Assembly: GCF_001696605.3 (NCBI RefSeq)
Contig: NZ_CP031716.1
Span: forward strand, 992,001-1,056,000
Direction of reading: 5' to 3'
Origin: Acinetobacter wuhouensis
GTDB lineage: Bacteria; Pseudomonadota; Gammaproteobacteria; Pseudomonadales; Moraxellaceae
DNA: 64,000 bases
Below the pieces are notes generated by a model that searched no databases, had not been told where the DNA came from, and saw only the letters and a list, made by a program, of their open reading frames with translations. Within the stretch, counting starts at the first letter, position 1, and each line of letters opens with the position of its first letter. The translations under genes and the position numbers were made by a program. Shown here one piece after another: positions 45,690 to 55,682 of this stretch.

Positions 45690-46676
45690 TTAAGCTTGTT
45701 GAATACCTGCAACTAACCAATCTTGGCTAGAACCCGCCGGTTTAACAAAGTGCCAAACTTCAGCAAATGGTGTAGGTTGGCTATTCAGATCTTCACTTAC
45801 AGTACCTGTAAAGCGAACACTTACCACATATTGACCATTTTCAGTTGCGCTATCAGCCACCATTGCATTTAAGTTTGAGAACTCAGCAACGTCTTGATCT
45901 TGATTTTCCATGATGTCGTTATACATAGACTGGTAAAGATCAGGGGTTAAGTAGCGTTGAATTTCTGTAATGTTGCTTGCAGAGTTCATTGACTGAATGT
46001 GGTTGAAACGTTGACGCGCAATACGTAAGAAAGCAGCAGGTTCAGTTCCATCAGGAAGTTGATTACCACTTTGTGTAGATGCTGCGCCAAACGGTGCTTG
46101 TGTCGCTGTACCGCCATTCACTGACTGACCAAAAATATTGGTATTGTCATTTGACGTACGTGCAGTGTTGTTTTGACCAAATGGCGCAGATGTTGGACCT
46201 GAACTATTTGGTGCGTAAGGATTATTACCCGCTAATTTTTTTTTAGCACCGAATTTACGGAACAAGAAGAATGCAGCACCTGCGATCAGGATTAACCAAA
46301 TCCAACTTGGAATGCCACCTTTTTGCTCTTCTTGTTGAGCTGCTTGCTGTTTTGCTAACTCTGCATCATTGGTTTGCGTAGCATTATGATCATCAGCCAT
46401 AGCATTGGCAGCAATTGCACCAACTGCCGCACCAGCAACACCAGCCGCAACCATTTTACCTACACCCGAACCAGACTTTTGTTGACCCGTTTGAGCAGGC
46501 ATTGGCTGTTGAGCAGGCGTAGCTTGTCGCGGTTGAGAATAAGACTGACTTGAACTCGAAGAACGGCTCATGCCATGGCTTTTACCGCCACCTGCACGTT
46601 TTGCTTCAGCGAGCGGTGCTACAGCTAAAGTTGCCATCAAAATACCGGCGATCAAGCCGCGCTGTCGAACTTCCAT
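45690..46676 (-). CDS. Tim44-like domain membrane protein
   Basis: 328 residues. It begins with a signal-like hydrophobic segment (about 8-25), then a long Ser/Gln/Pro-rich low-complexity stretch, an Ala/Gly-rich helix (about 73-92) and one clear membrane helix GIPSWIWLILIAGAAFFLF (about 120-138). A second low-complexity linker (Asn/Thr/Gln/Gly) leads to the Tim44-like alpha/beta domain at the C terminus (about 210-328, FLRIARQRFNHIQSMN ... FAEVWHFVKP). Bacterial Tim44-like proteins are conserved but not assigned a function; a role with membrane or lipid binding is inferred. Monocistronic. Confidence 0.8.
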   Translation of the reverse strand: MEVRQRGLIAGILMATLAVAPLAEAKRAGGGKSHGMSRSSSSSQSYSQPRQATPAQQPMPAQTGQQKSGSGVGKMVAAGVAGAAVGAIAANAMADDHNATQTNDAELAKQQAAQQEEQKGGIPSWIWLILIAGAAFFLFRKFGAKKKLAGNNPYAPNSSGPTSAPFGQNNTARTSNDNTNIFGQSVNGGTATQAPFGAASTQSGNQLPDGTEPAAFLRIARQRFNHIQSMNSASNITEIQRYLTPDLYQSMYNDIMENQDQDVAEFSNLNAMVADSATENGQYVVSVRFTGTVSEDLNSQPTPFAEVWHFVKPAGSSQDWLVAGIQQA

Positions 46677-47135
46677 TGAAATTACCTATTTTAAAATATG
46701 TTTATGAATAGAACAGCATTGTTATGCTATTTCATATCTCTATTTATGCAGTCTTTTACAGAGAATTTCAATGTTTTTGAGATTTATTTGCGCATATATT
46801 CACATAAAAATAACGAATATCTTTTTTGAAACAGAAGCCTTAGCAGCTTTGTATTAATTAATTGAAAATCCTGAAAAAGTATAAATTTAGAGTGTATTTA
46901 TCATATCATTAAATTGATAGCCCTATTTCATGTTTTTGTTTATTAATTCAGCTAAGAATTCTCATGGATTTAATTCGCTTCTAAATGTGTTCTTAATTCA
47001 GCGTTCTAAATATTCGAACAAAAAATATTTTTAAAATAGCCTAAGCAACTCAACGTATTGCTGGTACACAATACGTTTTATCGTGAAAGGTAAACGCGAT
47101 CTAAGATTTGGTGATGTAAAGATAGGTGTTCAACC
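46677..47135. other. Intergenic region between radA and the Tim44-like gene
   Basis: 459 AT-rich bases. AACGTATTG (47052-47060) and CAATACGTT (47069-47077) form a 9-bp hairpin downstream of radA that could act as its terminator, although a T tract on the minus strand is missing. The promoter of the Tim44-like gene must lie near 46680-46760. No gene seen. Confidence 0.45.
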
Positions 47136-48524
47136 TTATCCAACTTCATCACTAAGTTGCATTGCTTCAGTCAACGCTTCGTGTAGGCGTGCTACAGAAA
47201 TGATTTGTACACCTGCGATTGGCTTTTGTGGTGCATTACCACGAGGTACAATGATGTATTTAAATCCATGTTTGATGGCTTCTTTTAAGCGTTCTTGACC
47301 ATTCGGCACAGGGCGTATCTCACCTGATAATCCAACTTCTCCAAAAACAGCCAGCTGTTGTGGTAAAGCCTTGGAACGCAAACTTGACGCACAAGCGAGC
47401 AGGACAGCAAGATCTGAACCTGTCTCAGTAATTTTTAAGCCACCCACGACATTGACATAAACATCTTGTCCAGAAGTTTGTACGCCACCATGACGATGCA
47501 TTACGGCTAATAACATGTTTAAACGGTTTTGTTCTAAACCAAGTGCAACACGCCGTGGTTGTCCATGCGCATCATCCACGAGGGCTTGAACCTCAACCAA
47601 AAGTGGTCGAGTGCCTTCACGGCTGATCATGACAACAGAGCCTGGAATGGCTTCATCATAACGACTGAGGAATATTGCCGAGGGGTTGGCAACTTCTTTT
47701 AGCCCTTTGTCGGTCATACCGAAGACACCGAGTTCATTCACTGCACCAAAACGGTTTTTGACTGCACGGATCATACGATAACGTGAATCAGATTGACCTT
47801 CAAAATACAGTACACAATCGACCATGTGTTCTAAAACACGTGGACCTGCGAGCGAACCTTCTTTGGTGACATGACCGACAATGAATAAAGCTGTACCACT
47901 ATTTTTGGCAAATCGTGTGAGTAGAGCAGCAGATTCACGGATTTGAGAAACACCACCTGGCGCAGATTGTAAAGTTTCGGTATATAAAGTTTGAATAGAA
48001 TCGAGAATTGCAACAGCAGGGCGAAGTTGCGCTAAAGTTTCACAAATACGCTCAACACATGTTTCAGCCATGACTTGTAATTTATCAGTAGGTAAATCTA
48101 AACGATTGGCACGTAAAGCGACTTGAGAAAGTGATTCTTCACCCGTGACATAGAGCGCAGAACTATTGGCAGCCGCCATATGGGTTGCTGTTTGTAGCAG
48201 AATGGTTGATTTACCAATCCCTGGATCACCACCGATCAGAACCACTGAACCTGTCACTAAACCACCACCGAGGACGCGGTCAAATTCACCAATACCTGTA
48301 CCAAGTCGTGTTTCATTTGATACTGTGATTTGATTGAGTAGAGTGACATTGGCAGCTTGTCCCGCATAGCCACCACCCATAGGTTTTGCACGGTGGCTGA
48401 CAACAGGTTCAATTTTAACTTCAGTCAAAGAGTTCCATTCACCACAGTCTGAACATTGACCTGCCCATTTGGAATGGTCTGTACCACATTGTTCACAACG
48501 ATAAACAGTTTTGACTTTAGCCAT
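47136..48524 (-). CDS. radA: DNA repair protein RadA/Sms
   Basis: 462 residues, normal length. A RecA-like ATPase that promotes branch migration during recombination and repair, important for natural transformation in some species. The N-terminal zinc finger has Cys10, 13, 24 and 27 (CEQCGTDHSKWAGQCSDC). Walker A GGDPGIGKST (98-107), the RadA-specific KNRFG loop (about 257) and a C-terminal Lon-like domain ending GEVGLSGEIRPVPNGQERLK are present. Monocistronic. Confidence 0.97.
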   Translation of the reverse strand: MAKVKTVYRCEQCGTDHSKWAGQCSDCGEWNSLTEVKIEPVVSHRAKPMGGGYAGQAANVTLLNQITVSNETRLGTGIGEFDRVLGGGLVTGSVVLIGGDPGIGKSTILLQTATHMAAANSSALYVTGEESLSQVALRANRLDLPTDKLQVMAETCVERICETLAQLRPAVAILDSIQTLYTETLQSAPGGVSQIRESAALLTRFAKNSGTALFIVGHVTKEGSLAGPRVLEHMVDCVLYFEGQSDSRYRMIRAVKNRFGAVNELGVFGMTDKGLKEVANPSAIFLSRYDEAIPGSVVMISREGTRPLLVEVQALVDDAHGQPRRVALGLEQNRLNMLLAVMHRHGGVQTSGQDVYVNVVGGLKITETGSDLAVLLACASSLRSKALPQQLAVFGEVGLSGEIRPVPNGQERLKEAIKHGFKYIIVPRGNAPQKPIAGVQIISVARLHEALTEAMQLSDEVG

Positions 48525-48601
48525 ATGATTAAAAATTCAAGAGTAAGTGAGTGAAATGACTATACATCAATCTAAATTGTAGATGCCAATAATATAAAAA
48601 A

Positions 48602-48622
48602 GGACGACTAATATTGTCGTCC
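48602..48622 (-). terminator. Terminator after the alanine symporter gene
   Basis: GGACGAC-TAATATT-GTCGTCC; on the minus strand it is followed by TTTTTT. About 22 bases after the stop. Confidence 0.85.
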
Positions 48623-48644
48623 CATTTAAAGAAGTTGAATAATT

Positions 48645-50000
48645 TTAGTACAGTTCACCTGATTTACGACGAGCTAGGAAGTCTTTGGTTTCTTTCACAA
48701 TAACACCAGAAAGCAAGAGTAATGCAATCAAGTTTGGAATTGCCATTAAGCCATTAAAGGTATCGGCAAATAACCAGACTAAATCAAGCGTAGCTACTGT
48801 TCCAATAAATACGGTTGCAATATAGATAATGCGGTAGATTAAAACGAATTTTTCGCCCAACAGATACGTCGCACATTTTTCACCATAATAGCACCAACCT
48901 AAAATGGTTGAATATGCGAAGAAAATAATACCAAAGGTGACCACCCATCCTCCAACACCGGGTAATAAGCGATCAAAAATATGCGTAGTGAGGACAGCAC
49001 CTGTTTCAGTACCAAAAGTGTTCCCCGCGACGATGTAGCCCATGACCAAAACAATACCTGTAATTGAACAGACAATGATGGTGTCAATGAATGTCCCTGT
49101 CATTGAAACTAAACCTTGACGTACAGGGTGATCGGTTTTTGCCGCTGCTGCTGCAATTGGCGCAGAACCCATACCCGCTTCATTCGAGAATACACCACGC
49201 GCAACACCGTAACGAATCACCGCACCGATTGCACCACCAGCAACGGCTTGCCCTGTAAATGCATCGACAAAGATCAATTTAAGTGCAGGCAGTACGAGTT
49301 CTAGATTGGTCAAAATAATTGCTAAACCACCTAAAACATAGCCAATCGCCATGATTGGAACGATGAAAGATGATGCTTTAGCAATGGATTTGATTCCCCC
49401 AAGAATAACCAAAGCTGAGAACAGTGTGATAATGACACCTGTAATCCACGTTTCAACACCTAAACTATTCTGCACCGCAAGTGCAACGGTGTTGGACTGT
49501 ACTGAGCTTCCGATTCCGAAAGAAGCAATCGTACCAAACAATGCAAATAGTATCGCGAGCCATTTCCACTTGAGTCCACGTTCAATGTAGTACATTGGAC
49601 CGCCAGATTTTTGCCCATTTTCATTGGTAACACGGTATTTAACAGCTAAAACACCTTCACCATATTTGGTTGCCATGCCCACTAAGGCGGTCATCCACAT
49701 CCAAAAAACTGCACCAGGTCCTCCGAGCACACATGCAGTTGCAACACCGGCAATGTTCCCTGTACCAATCGTTGCTGATAATGCGGTCATTAATGCACTG
49801 AATTGAGAAATATCTCCATCATTAGATTTAGCTTTATCATGTTTGCCAAACACTTGTTTAAAGGCAAAAGGTAAAAGTCTGAATTGTAAAAACATGAGAC
49901 GTAGCGTGAGGAACACACCTGTACCAACAAGGAGTACAAGCATATAAGGTCCCCAGACCCAACCACTTAAGGTTTCCATTAACGATTGAATATTTTGCAT
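48645..50000 (-). CDS. Sodium:alanine/glycine symporter (AGCS family)
   Basis: 451 residues with about 11 membrane helices. AGCS signatures are visible: ALMTALSATIGTGNIAGVATA (about 69-89), PGAVFWMWMTALVGMATKYGE (about 94-114), KSGGPMYYIERGL and the conserved GVARGVFSNEAGMGSAPIAAAAAKTDHP. It imports alanine or glycine with Na+. Which amino acid is preferred cannot be told. Monocistronic with a strong terminator, divergent from another amino-acid permease. Confidence 0.92.
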   Translation of the reverse strand: MQNIQSLMETLSGWVWGPYMLVLLVGTGVFLTLRLMFLQFRLLPFAFKQVFGKHDKAKSNDGDISQFSALMTALSATIGTGNIAGVATACVLGGPGAVFWMWMTALVGMATKYGEGVLAVKYRVTNENGQKSGGPMYYIERGLKWKWLAILFALFGTIASFGIGSSVQSNTVALAVQNSLGVETWITGVIITLFSALVILGGIKSIAKASSFIVPIMAIGYVLGGLAIILTNLELVLPALKLIFVDAFTGQAVAGGAIGAVIRYGVARGVFSNEAGMGSAPIAAAAAKTDHPVRQGLVSMTGTFIDTIIVCSITGIVLVMGYIVAGNTFGTETGAVLTTHIFDRLLPGVGGWVVTFGIIFFAYSTILGWCYYGEKCATYLLGEKFVLIYRIIYIATVFIGTVATLDLVWLFADTFNGLMAIPNLIALLLLSGVIVKETKDFLARRKSGELY

Positions 50001-50412
50001 AGTACCTTCTTTTTATGTTTCCGTTTTGCATACAAGTTGCTGATTAAATAAGCAATTGTTATGCCATCCTTGGGTTTTTGTGATTTTACAAAAATGCCAA
50101 CTTTAAAAAAAAGCTTGCATAATGTTCAGTTTAAATTTTTAGCGCTATTGTTTTTTTCAATCTGTTTCTTTTTTGACATAGATTTAATTGACTTACAAGT
50201 TCTATGTGCAAATTATTAAATTTTTTTTTAATTATTGATTTTTAGTAAAATTAATAAAAACTGACTATTGAACGCCGAAGCTGATGAGAAGTTCAAATAC
50301 ATTAAGCTAGACTTTTGATTTAGATGAATAAACGTACAGTCTGAAAAAAATTTGTATTTTTTGTATAAATTCAGCTAATTTGTGCAGATGAATTGCTTAA
50401 GCTGAACTAAAA
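50001..50412. other. Intergenic region between two divergent amino-acid transporter genes
   Basis: 412 very AT-rich bases with homopolymer runs (for example TTTTTTTTT near 50222). It must hold both promoters. No operator-like palindrome, RNA or open frame was recognised. Confidence 0.4.
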
Positions 50413-51816
50413 ATGTCAAACGGAAATTACTCATCCTCAAATGAAAGTGGGGAACTCGCACGGAGCTTATCAAATCGCCATCTGCAATTGATTGCGATAG
50501 GTGGTGCGATTGGTACAGGATTATTTATGGGTTCAGGCAAGACCATTAGTCTTGCAGGACCATCGATCTTATTTATTTACATGATCATCGGTTTAATGGT
50601 GTTCTTCGTGATGCGCGCGCTTGGCGAATTACTACTTTCAAACTTGCAATATAAATCATTCATTGATTTTTCAACTGATTTGATCGGCCCATGGGCGGGC
50701 TATTTTGTGGGTTGGACCTATTGGTTGTGTTGGATCACCATTGGTATTGCAGATTTATCCGCGATTATTTATTACTTACAGTTCTTTAATAATGGTGTCG
50801 CCTTCACGCCGACTGAAGGGGCAATGATTAGTGTTGCAGCCATTTTCTTTATTATGGGCCTAAACCTTGTAACAGTAAAATTGTTCGGTGAGCTTGAGTT
50901 TTGGTTTGCTTTGATCAAAATTATTGCCATTGTTGTATTGATTTTAGTTGGTCTGTGGATGATCTTTACTGGATTTACTTCAGCATCAACCGGTCAGGTG
51001 GCTTCATTTACCCATCTTTGGGATCATGGTGGGATGTTCCCGAAAGGATTTGAGGGCTTCTTGGCAGGTTTCCAAATTGCAATTTTCGCCTTTGTTGGTG
51101 TTGAATTGGTGGGTACAACGGCTGCTGAAACCAAAGATCCTGAAAAGAATTTACCAAAAGCAGTAAATTCGATTCCAATTCGTATCATTTTCTTCTATGT
51201 ATTGGCACTTGTAATCGTAATGTCAGTAACACCATGGGATACAATTGATCCGAAAGTCAGCCCATTTGTAAACTTATTCAGTCAAGCGGGTATTGCTGCT
51301 GCTGCGATCATCATGAACTTGGTGGTGCTTTCTTCAGTGATGTCTTCGATGAACAGTGGTGTATTCTCTACTAGCCGTATGTTGTTTGGTCTTTCTCGTG
51401 AAGAACAAGGTCCAAAAGCTTTTGGTCTTTTGAATAAACGTGCTGTACCTGCAAATGCCTTGTACTTTTCAGGTGTGTGTTTACTCGGTGGTGCTGCATT
51501 ACAGTACTTTGTACCTGATACGGTAAGAGCATTTACTTTAGCAACGACACTTTCAACGATTCTGTTCATTTTGGTATGGATTATTATTTTATGGAGTTAT
51601 CTGGTGTATTACAAAACACGTCCAGAGCTTCATGCAAAATCGATCTTTAAATTACCAGGTGGCCCGATTACCTGTTATGTCGTGATTGCATTCTTCATTG
51701 GTACCATTGGTATTCTTGCACTTGAGACAGATACGCGTGAATCATTGATGGTTAGCCCGATCTGGTTAATGATCCTTGCAATTGGTTATTTTTGTTTCTA
51801 TAAGAAAAAACAGTAA
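50413..51816 (+). CDS. cycA: Amino-acid permease, CycA-like (D-serine/D-alanine/glycine)
   Basis: 467 residues, 12 membrane helices, APC superfamily amino-acid transporter family. The N-terminal RSLSNRHLQLIAIGGAIGTG (about 18-37) followed by LFMGSGKTISLAGPS is characteristic; FAFVGVELVGTTAAETKDPE (about 225) is the family signature in helix 6. The ordering and sequence are most like CycA, which carries glycine, D-alanine and D-serine with protons; other substrates remain possible. The start ATG 50413 lacks a strong ribosome site. Terminator follows. Confidence 0.85.
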   Translation: MSNGNYSSSNESGELARSLSNRHLQLIAIGGAIGTGLFMGSGKTISLAGPSILFIYMIIGLMVFFVMRALGELLLSNLQYKSFIDFSTDLIGPWAGYFVGWTYWLCWITIGIADLSAIIYYLQFFNNGVAFTPTEGAMISVAAIFFIMGLNLVTVKLFGELEFWFALIKIIAIVVLILVGLWMIFTGFTSASTGQVASFTHLWDHGGMFPKGFEGFLAGFQIAIFAFVGVELVGTTAAETKDPEKNLPKAVNSIPIRIIFFYVLALVIVMSVTPWDTIDPKVSPFVNLFSQAGIAAAAIIMNLVVLSSVMSSMNSGVFSTSRMLFGLSREEQGPKAFGLLNKRAVPANALYFSGVCLLGGAALQYFVPDTVRAFTLATTLSTILFILVWIIILWSYLVYYKTRPELHAKSIFKLPGGPITCYVVIAFFIGTIGILALETDTRESLMVSPIWLMILAIGYFCFYKKKQ

Positions 51817-51842
51817 TTAACCAATTCAGAGATTCTCATAAG

Positions 51843-51872
51843 AAAACGTCAGTGAATTACTGGCGTTTTTTT
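51843..51872 (+). terminator. Terminator after the cycA-like gene
   Basis: AAAACGTCAGT (51844-51854) and ACTGGCGTTTT with one T-G pair, followed by TTTT. Confidence 0.82.
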
Positions 51873-51961
51873 TATTCTCATTTTAATCTTTAACCTTTCT
51901 GCTTTGGTCTATATTTTAGATTCAAGGTATACTGACGAAAATTTTGGAAATAGGTGAACAA

Positions 51962-52204
51962 ATGCGTTTAGCAATTTGTAGCATCACTTTAGTTTTAGCG
52001 AGTACGGGATTGATCGGATGTGGTCAGTCAGGTGAATTGCAGTTAGCCAATAGCCCAGACTATGACAAACGTGCCAAGTATTTGCTCTATTCAAATGAAA
52101 GCAAAACTGCGCAATCGGGTGAAAAGCAAGCTGAGAAAAAAATCACAGATCAGCTTACTTCACCAGATCAAACAGGATCAGCTTCACAAGCGAATTCAAA
52201 CTAA
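51962..52204 (+). CDS. lptM: Small lipoprotein preceding lysA (LptM/YifL-like)
   Basis: 80 residues from ATG 51962, with AGGTGA at 51952-51957. MRLAICSITLVLASTGLIGC is a signal peptide with lipobox LIGC (Cys 20) followed by GQSGELQL, similar to the GC-G-G-L start of mature LptM. The rest is a polar, Gln/Ser/Lys-rich tail. In gammaproteobacteria LptM is commonly encoded just before dapF or lysA, as here, and assists maturation of the LptD outer-membrane protein. The assignment rests on position and the short conserved start; lysA begins 33 bases later. Confidence 0.72.
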   Translation: MRLAICSITLVLASTGLIGCGQSGELQLANSPDYDKRAKYLLYSNESKTAQSGEKQAEKKITDQLTSPDQTGSASQANSN

Positions 52205-52237
52205 ACCTAATTACACTTTCAATGAAAGGATACATTC

Positions 52238-53482
52238 ATGAGTTTTTCCCGCATTAATGGGGTATTGCATGCAGAGCAATGTTCTCTAGATCAACTTGCA
52301 ACGCAATATGGCACACCACTTTATGTTTATTCAAAAGCAACTTTTGAAAAGCATTATTTAGATATGGATAAGGCTTTTAGCTTTATTGATCATCAAATTT
52401 GCTTTGCGGTGAAGTCAAACTCTAACCTTGCGGTATTGAATGTATTGGCAAAATTAGGTTCAGGTTTCGATATCGTAACAGGTGGCGAGCTTGCACGTGT
52501 ACTTGCTGCAGGTGGTGAGCCATCAAAAATTGTATTTTCTGGCTTGGGTAAACAAGAAGCAGATATTCAAAAAGCTTTAGAAGTTGGGATTGCCTGCTTC
52601 AACGTAGAATCTAATGCAGAATTGGATCGCATCCAAAAAGTGGCAGCACAGCTTGGTAAAAAAGCGCCGATTTCTTTGCGTGTAAATCCAGATGTGGATG
52701 CTAAAACTCATCCATATATTTCAACAGGCTTGAAAGAAAATAAATTTGGTATTCCATCAGATTCAGTATTTGAAACTTATCAGTATGCTGCTTCTTTACC
52801 TAACTTAGATGTGGTGGGAATTGACTGTCACATCGGTTCGCAATTGACTGAAACACAGCCTTTTGTTGATGCACTGGATCGCATCATCGCGATGATTGAT
52901 AAACTCAAAGAACTCGGTATCAATCTAAAACACATCGACATCGGCGGTGGTTTAGGTGTGACCTATAAAGATGAAGTACCACCAACAGTTGTTGAATACG
53001 CTGAATCTATGCGTCCTGCTTTAGAAAAATTAGGCTTGAAAGTTTATATGGAGCCAGGTCGTAGTATTTCTGCCAATGCTGGCGTATTAGTGACTAAAGT
53101 TGATTTACTGAAACCAACCAATCATCGTAATTTTGCGATTATTGATGCTGCGATGAATGACATGATTCGCCCATCGTTGTATCAGGCGTGGATGGATATT
53201 CAAGAAGTAAATCCACGTACAGATGTTGAAAAACAGACTTGGGACATCGTGGGTGCAATTTGTGAAACGGGTGACTTCCTTGGTAAAGAGCGTGAGCTTG
53301 CGATCAAAGAAAATGACAATCTTGCACTATTAGGTGCAGGGGCGTATGGTTTTGTGATGAGCTCAAACTATAACAGCCGTGGTCGTGCTGCTGAAGTGAT
53401 GGTTGATGGAGCTCAATCTCATTTAATCCGTAAACGTGAAACGATTGAATCACTTTGGGAAAATGAAAGTTTATTGCCTTAA
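52238..53482 (+). CDS. lysA: Diaminopimelate decarboxylase
   Basis: 414 residues, fold-III PLP enzyme. It decarboxylates meso-diaminopimelate to lysine, the last step of the pathway. Catalytic Lys59 lies in QICFAVKSNSN; SGFDIVTGGELARV, GIDCHIGSQLTE, DIGGGLGV (phosphate-binding glycine loop), EPGRSISANAG and CETGDFLGKER follow in normal order. The start ATG 52238 has AAAGGA upstream. It is followed 13 bases later by dapF, so these adjacent pathway genes are co-transcribed. Confidence 0.97.
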   Translation: MSFSRINGVLHAEQCSLDQLATQYGTPLYVYSKATFEKHYLDMDKAFSFIDHQICFAVKSNSNLAVLNVLAKLGSGFDIVTGGELARVLAAGGEPSKIVFSGLGKQEADIQKALEVGIACFNVESNAELDRIQKVAAQLGKKAPISLRVNPDVDAKTHPYISTGLKENKFGIPSDSVFETYQYAASLPNLDVVGIDCHIGSQLTETQPFVDALDRIIAMIDKLKELGINLKHIDIGGGLGVTYKDEVPPTVVEYAESMRPALEKLGLKVYMEPGRSISANAGVLVTKVDLLKPTNHRNFAIIDAAMNDMIRPSLYQAWMDIQEVNPRTDVEKQTWDIVGAICETGDFLGKERELAIKENDNLALLGAGAYGFVMSSNYNSRGRAAEVMVDGAQSHLIRKRETIESLWENESLLP

Positions 53483-53495
53483 GGAGTCATTTTAG

Positions 53496-54341
53496 ATGTT
53501 ATTAGAATTCACCAAAATGCATGGTCTAGGCAATGACTTCATGGTGGTTGATCTGATCAGTCAGCGTGCTTTTTTTGATGCAATGACTATTCGACGTTTA
53601 GCCGATCGTCATTTTGGTATTGGTTTTGATCAGCTTTTAATTGTTGAACCACCTGATTTTCCAAATGTAGATTTTAAATATCGTATTTTCAATGCAGATG
53701 GTTCGGAAGTAGAGCAGTGTGGTAATGGTGTACGTTGCTTTGCTCGCTTTGTTTATGAACGTCAATTGACTAATAAAAAGCGTTTTAAAGTGCAAACTTG
53801 TGCAGGGATTGTTGAGCCTGAATTGGGTGAAAATGGTTGGGTTCGTGTCAACATGGGACAACCTAAATTTTTACCGAAAGAGATTCCTTTCATTGCTGAA
53901 GAAGCAGATGCCTTGTATGACATTGCGCTCGCCAATGATGAGCAGTTGACCATTGATGTGGTGAATATGGGCAATCCGCATGCTGTGACTGTAGTTCCAG
54001 ATGTGCTGACTGCTGATGTAGCAAAAATTGGTCCACAAGTTGAATCACACGAGCGTTTTCCACAGCGTGTTAATGCAGGCTTTATGCAGATTATTGATGA
54101 AAAGCATGCGCGTTTGCGTGTGTTTGAACGTGGTGTGGGTGAAACGATGGCGTGTGGTACAGGTGCTTGTGCTGCAGCTGTTTCAGGTATGCGCCGTGGT
54201 TTACTGGCGAATAATGTTGAGATTGAACTTGCAGGCGGTAAATTGCAAATTGAATGGAAAGAAGGTGATGTGGTGTGGATGACAGGTCCAACGGCAACGG
54301 TTTATGAAGGTCGTTTAGATCTACGTTATTTCCAAAGTTGA
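53496..54341 (+). CDS. dapF: Diaminopimelate epimerase
   Basis: 281 residues. Converts LL- to meso-diaminopimelate for lysine and peptidoglycan. The two catalytic cysteines are in [20 protein letters not shown] (Cys75) and [13 protein letters not shown] (about Cys218). It begins [19 protein letters not shown] and has PHAVTVVPD in the middle. Spacing to lysA is 13 bases, with AAGGAG at 53481-53486. Closed by a terminator. Confidence 0.97.
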   Translation: MLLEFTKMHGLGNDFMVVDLISQRAFFDAMTIRRLADRHFGIGFDQLLIVEPPDFPNVDFKYRIFNADGSEVEQCGNGVRCFARFVYERQLTNKKRFKVQTCAGIVEPELGENGWVRVNMGQPKFLPKEIPFIAEEADALYDIALANDEQLTIDVVNMGNPHAVTVVPDVLTADVAKIGPQVESHERFPQRVNAGFMQIIDEKHARLRVFERGVGETMACGTGACAAAVSGMRRGLLANNVEIELAGGKLQIEWKEGDVVWMTGPTATVYEGRLDLRYFQS

Positions 54342-54371
54342 TTGATTCAAAATTTTTAGTAATGTTTTTTT

Positions 54372-54400
54372 AAGCCCTGAAATTATTTCGGGGCTTTTTA
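54372..54400 (+). terminator. Terminator after dapF
   Basis: AAGCCCTGAAA and TTTCGGGGCTT pair with one G-T pair, then TTT. Confidence 0.85.
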
Positions 54401-54489
54401 ACATAAAATGATTTCATTTTCAGTTCAACTTTGTTCAAGATAAATATCACAACTTTTAAATGATTTATACAAAAAATAGGACCATAAAA

Positions 54490-54915
54490 ATGGCGATAGA
54501 TCGTATCGATTGGCATGCTGAATCAGCAGAGCAAGCGGGTTTTCCCTATGAAAATGGAGGAACACATATTGGAATTTACCTAGCGTGGATCATCAATAAT
54601 CATTTGGAAGGCGAGTTTCACCAAGAAGAAAGTGAGGATGAGGTCGCACAAGTTTTTGTACGGAAAATGACAGGGCGTAAATTTTTAATTCAGATGTGTG
54701 ATGAAAAGTTTTGCGAAGAGGATTTAAATGAAGAAGGTCTTGCTTTTACCCAAGCCTACTATGAAAGCAATGAATATTTCAAAGACTATGATGCGACTCT
54801 CGTACATGCTAAAGGTTTAGAAAATACCTATGCTGTAGAGGATACGTGGGAAAATTATGATCTTATGGCACCCATTATTAGCGAAAAATATAAACAATGG
54901 CGAGAGAAGCAATAA
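54490..54915 (+). CDS. DUF7832-like small acidic protein
   Basis: 141 residues from ATG 54490, with AGGACC upstream; the frame can start at 54460 but without support. The start MAIDRIDWHAESAEQ followed by ENGGTHIGIYLAWIINNHLEG is characteristic of this small uncharacterised family. Strongly acidic, no membrane segment or signal peptide, so probably cytosolic. Such small acidic soluble proteins occur among immunity proteins, but no toxin gene lies beside it, so no such role is claimed. Lies alone between dapF and convergent genes. Confidence 0.65.
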   Translation: MAIDRIDWHAESAEQAGFPYENGGTHIGIYLAWIINNHLEGEFHQEESEDEVAQVFVRKMTGRKFLIQMCDEKFCEEDLNEEGLAFTQAYYESNEYFKDYDATLVHAKGLENTYAVEDTWENYDLMAPIISEKYKQWREKQ

Positions 54916-54955
54916 ATTGATTATAGTAAAATTCATGATTTAAGGGGAAGCATAA

Positions 54956-55023
54956 AAAAACACAGTTCATAATCATTGAACTGTGTTCGAACAATCATCT
55001 GTCTGGAGTTCAGATAATTGTTC
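54956..55023. terminator. Two consecutive hairpins between convergent genes
   Basis: First: AACACAGTTCA and TGAACTGTGTT (54959-54987), a perfect 11-bp stem, with a T run on the minus strand, so a good terminator for the VOC gene. Second: GAACAAT-C-ATCTG (54989-55001) and CAGAT-A-ATTGTTC (55011-55023), 12 pairs with one mismatch. Confidence 0.8.
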
Positions 55024-55130
55024 ATTAACTGCAAATTACAGCATTGGTGTTTGTATAATTTATAAATGAGGGTCAATCTTGCACTTTCAAGTGGTCTGTG
55101 GGTTAAGCTGCATATTTTGAAAGATTTGGC

Positions 55131-55511
55131 TTATTTCATTGAGTGAATACCAAACATATTTCCCTCAGTGTCAATTGCTAAAACAATATGTCCATGTTCT
55201 CCAATAGACATTTTAGTTCGGTGAATTTTTCCACCAGCGCTTTCTATTCGAACTTGCTCAATTGCGCAATCATCACTGTTAAAATAGACAATTGTGCTGT
55301 TACCACCAGCGAGAACGCCTTCCATTTTGACTAGCGCACCAGTTGCTCCATAAAGTTGCATATCAAAAGGAAAATGTTTCATTTGTATGTCTTGAGAAGA
55401 ATCAGGATTATGAAAATCAGTCAGTTTAATATTCAAAACCGTTTCATAAAATATTCTAGCTCTTTGTAAATCATTGACATAAATCTCAAACCAACAGACT
55501 GGATTTATCAT
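55131..55511 (-). CDS. VOC-superfamily (glyoxalase-like) protein
   Basis: 126 residues from ATG 55511, which has AGGA eight bases upstream; the frame extends upstream to 55565 but the family starts at MINPVCWFEIYVNDLQRARI. Single beta-alpha-beta-beta-beta unit pairs are visible: WFEIYVNDLQRARIFYETVL at the start and IGEHGHIVLAIDTEGNMFGI at the end, as in PhnB/glyoxalase-like small VOC proteins. They bind divalent metal, but the catalytic role here is unknown. Monocistronic, minus strand, upstream of the two hairpins. Confidence 0.82.
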   Translation of the reverse strand: MINPVCWFEIYVNDLQRARIFYETVLNIKLTDFHNPDSSQDIQMKHFPFDMQLYGATGALVKMEGVLAGGNSTIVYFNSDDCAIEQVRIESAGGKIHRTKMSIGEHGHIVLAIDTEGNMFGIHSMK

Positions 55512-55639
55512 TGTGTTGTTCCTCATCTTGATTTTATGATTTGGATAATTTTTAAACTTTATCATGATGAGCTTATGACAAACTTAAGCGACAAAGATAG
55601 ATATTTTGTAAATGTATTTTTGTTTTGTTCAATTTAAAT

Positions 55640-55668
55640 AAAAAAGAACGCCGAAGCGTTCTCTTTTT
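55640..55668 (-). terminator. Terminator after lon
   Basis: AGAACGC-CGAA-GCGTTCT (55645-55662); the minus strand continues with TTTTTT. It lies about 20 bases after the lon stop. Confidence 0.85.
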
Positions 55669-55682
55669 TTTAGTGATTTAGA

